6,465 nucleotides of DNA, taken from contig JAFYLX010000101.1 in assembly GCA_017556895.1 (NCBI GenBank), positions 1 to 6,465 on the forward strand. The letters run 5' to 3'. Of this stretch, positions 5,104 to 6,465 are shown in pieces. Under the pieces are notes generated by a model that did no database searches, was not told where the DNA came from, and saw nothing but the letters and a program-made list of their open reading frames with translations. Positions within the stretch are counted from its first letter, which is position 1, and each line of letters begins with the position of its first letter. The translations under genes and the position numbers were made by a program. Source of the stretch: Bacillota bacterium (GTDB lineage: Bacteria > Bacillota_A > Clostridia > Peptostreptococcales > Anaerovoracaceae).

Positions 5104-6377
5104 TACTTTTCACCTCCTGTAACGATTTTTAGAATTTCTTCATCAGTATAATATCTAGAAGTCGTATATGTACGTAGCTTGTTTGATGAAGTAATTACAG
5201 GCATTGATTTGCATAATGGGTTATTCATGTACATTAAAGGACAGATATATGATGTAATAACACCTGTTGCCTTTAATCTAGGTGCATATTCAGTCTTATT
5301 GAATTCTTCCAAAACTCCTGGAGCTGCAGTGAATACAGTAGGAACTACAACCTTCTTCTTACCGCTAGCCTTAAGGCCTGCTTCTACATTGTCTGTCCAG
5401 TCCTTAAGCTGCTGAAGGGAAAGATGTGGACATCCGATAAAGCAAAGTTTTGGCTGTGCATCTAGGTTTTTCCACATAACTGGATACTCGCTCTTTACTC
5501 TTTCAAGCTCTTCATCGTCGATTACATATTCTTTAGCGCCTTCTGCGATTAGGCTTTCTCCTAGTTCTACCGCTTCAGGTGTAAGTCCATGGATATGATA
5601 TAGGCCTACTGCACCATTAGATGCAGTTGCCGCACCGAAGTCTTTTAGATATGAACAAGCAGAATCATTAAGCTCAGTTCCAATCCATTTTTCCAGGCCA
5701 TAAACATAAGGAACATCTTCCATAACCTTCATACCGATGGCGGAACCCAGTAACTGTGCCTCTGGCTTCTTTGTAGTCTCAACCTTGATAATCCAAGTAG
5801 CCTTTCTTCCTTCGTCAGTTAGAAGACCAAAATATGGAACATAACCTACCATGGAGCCCATAATATCAAGGATACCTGAGTTTCTATTACATCTTGCGCC
5901 AAGCACGGAGTTTGCGTAAACTACTGCACTTGATTCTGCCCAAGAAAGAACTTCTCCCTTCTCTGGCTTATTTCCCACTTCGTCCATGTAGCAAGTACAT
6001 GTGAATGCCTTATCATCCATTAATCCTAGTTTTTCAAGCTGGTCTTCATAGAAGTCCTGCTTTGAATACATGAACTTGTTAAATACGATTTTCTGCAAGA
6101 AATTAGCAGGTACATTTGGGTCAATTGGTCTTGGGTCTACTGAGAATTTCTGTTCTGAAGTAACCCCACCATCAAGTAAAGTCTGCATAAGATCATATAC
6201 CGGAGACATAACCTTAAGGCCGAAGGAAGTTACTAGATGGTTATTCTTAGATGTGATGGGTACCATTTTTTCAGCACCGAATGCTTCCCCATACATCACT
6301 AGTGTTTTCATTACTTTCGCAAGAGTCTCGCCCTTTTCACCGTCGAGAATCGCCTGCTGCTCTTTTGTTAATATCAT
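5103..6377 (-). CDS. Aconitase X large (catalytic) subunit, DUF521/COG1679
   Basis: A 424-residue catalytic subunit of aconitase X, a lyase dehydrating a hydroxy acid by means of an Fe-S cluster. Family landmarks are WAESSAVVYANSVLGARCNR (146-165), a GYVPYFGLLTDEGRKAT segment near 178-194, GLYHIHGLTPEA (258-269), FIGCPHLS (313-320) and a C-terminal ICPLMYMNNPLC segment. Candidate cluster cysteines are C163, C316 and C379. Characterised bacterial members act on cis-3-hydroxy-L-proline and archaeal ones on mevalonate 5-phosphate; the lack of mevalonate genes here leaves either or neither proven. GARCNR, where GARTNR is the form I remember, is notable. The start at 6377 is preferred over 6401 because AAGGAG lies seven bases before it. 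It overlaps the swivel gene by one base and follows another gene by 33 bp. Confidence 0.88.
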   Translation of the reverse strand: MILTKEQQAILDGEKGETLAKVMKTLVMYGEAFGAEKMVPITSKNNHLVTSFGLKVMSPVYDLMQTLLDGGVTSEQKFSVDPRPIDPNVPANFLQKIVFNKFMYSKQDFYEDQLEKLGLMDDKAFTCTCYMDEVGNKPEKGEVLSWAESSAVVYANSVLGARCNRNSGILDIMGSMVGYVPYFGLLTDEGRKATWIIKVETTKKPEAQLLGSAIGMKVMEDVPYVYGLEKWIGTELNDSACSYLKDFGAATASNGAVGLYHIHGLTPEAVELGESLIAEGAKEYVIDDEELERVKSEYPVMWKNLDAQPKLCFIGCPHLSLQQLKDWTDNVEAGLKASGKKKVVVPTVFTAAPGVLEEFNKTEYAPRLKATGVITSYICPLMYMNNPLCKSMPVITSSNKLRTYTTSRYYTDEEILKIVTGGEK

Positions 6378-6410
6378 AATTTTTCTCCTTATATTAACCA
6401 AAGCTTTAAC

Positions 6411-6465
6411 TTAAAGTTTCATACAAACGTCCCAAGCGCCCCAGATTACTGAACGTAAGTTACCA
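6411..6465 (-). CDS. 3' end of an unidentified upstream gene (partial)
   Basis: The last 17 codons of a gene running in from the right edge encode GNLRSVIWGAWDVCMKL and end in TAA at 6413-6411. The stop lies 33 bp before the aconitase X large-subunit start, with no terminator between, so the gene is probably first in the same operon. The fragment is too short for me to recognise a family. If it is a racemase, transporter or amino-acid enzyme, it would help fix the aconitase X substrate. Confidence 0.5.
   Translation of the reverse strand, partial: GNLRSVIWGAWDVCMKL

Noticed and set aside
6378..6401. Eight-residue N-terminal extension of the aconitase X large subunit
   Set aside because: The ATG at 6377 has AAGGAG at good spacing; the upstream ATG has no such site.
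1..6465. CRISPR array, tRNA or rRNA genes
   Set aside because: No regularly spaced direct repeats, tRNA cloverleaf sequences or conserved rRNA segments were seen on either strand.

Overview
The window looks like chromosomal DNA of a low-GC Gram-positive anaerobe of the Clostridia/Eubacteriales type. The basis is AT-rich codon use, strong AGGAGG-type ribosome-binding sites, intrinsic terminators, a purine riboswitch and an ECF transporter S component. I cannot name a species.

Left part, + strand. Positions 66-214 hold a short repeat structure: two G/C-rich hairpins inside imperfect terminal inverted repeats, bracketed by the 8-bp direct repeat ACAGCCAA. It resembles a miniature transposable element. 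Next come a candidate promoter (247-275) and a leader ending in a terminator-like hairpin with eight T's (332-383), right at the ribosome-binding site of a B3/B4-domain protein (400-1107). The following intergenic stretch (1108-1398) carries a decayed fragment that reads like a RhuM-family protein, and a 9-bp inverted repeat. A two-gene unit follows: an ECF transporter S component (1399-1929) and, 14 bp later, a class V PLP-dependent aminotransferase (1944-3077). It ends in a strong bidirectional terminator (3081-3117).

Right part, - strand. Facing that unit is a COG2509-type FAD-dependent dehydrogenase (start corrected to 4506, end 3133). Its leader contains a clear purine riboswitch aptamer of the guanine type (4545-4611). 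A promoter lies upstream (4649-4621) and a 15-bp terminator hairpin downstream (4562-4517). The terminator's first arm is made from the aptamer's own P3 and P1 3' strands, so the layout predicts that ligand binding turns the gene ON, whereas the well-known guanine switches are OFF switches. Further right, a two-gene unit encodes a split aconitase X: large subunit 6377-5103 and swivel subunit 5103-4660, overlapping by one base. The last 17 codons of another gene run in from the right edge just upstream of it.

The most interesting system is the guanine-class riboswitch with apparent ON logic and a shortened P2 helix, controlling an uncharacterised flavoprotein. A PucG/AGT-like aminotransferase lies next to it and convergent. 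A role in purine breakdown is possible but is only inference. The aconitase X substrate is also open; the bacterial enzymes studied are cis-3-hydroxyproline dehydratases.
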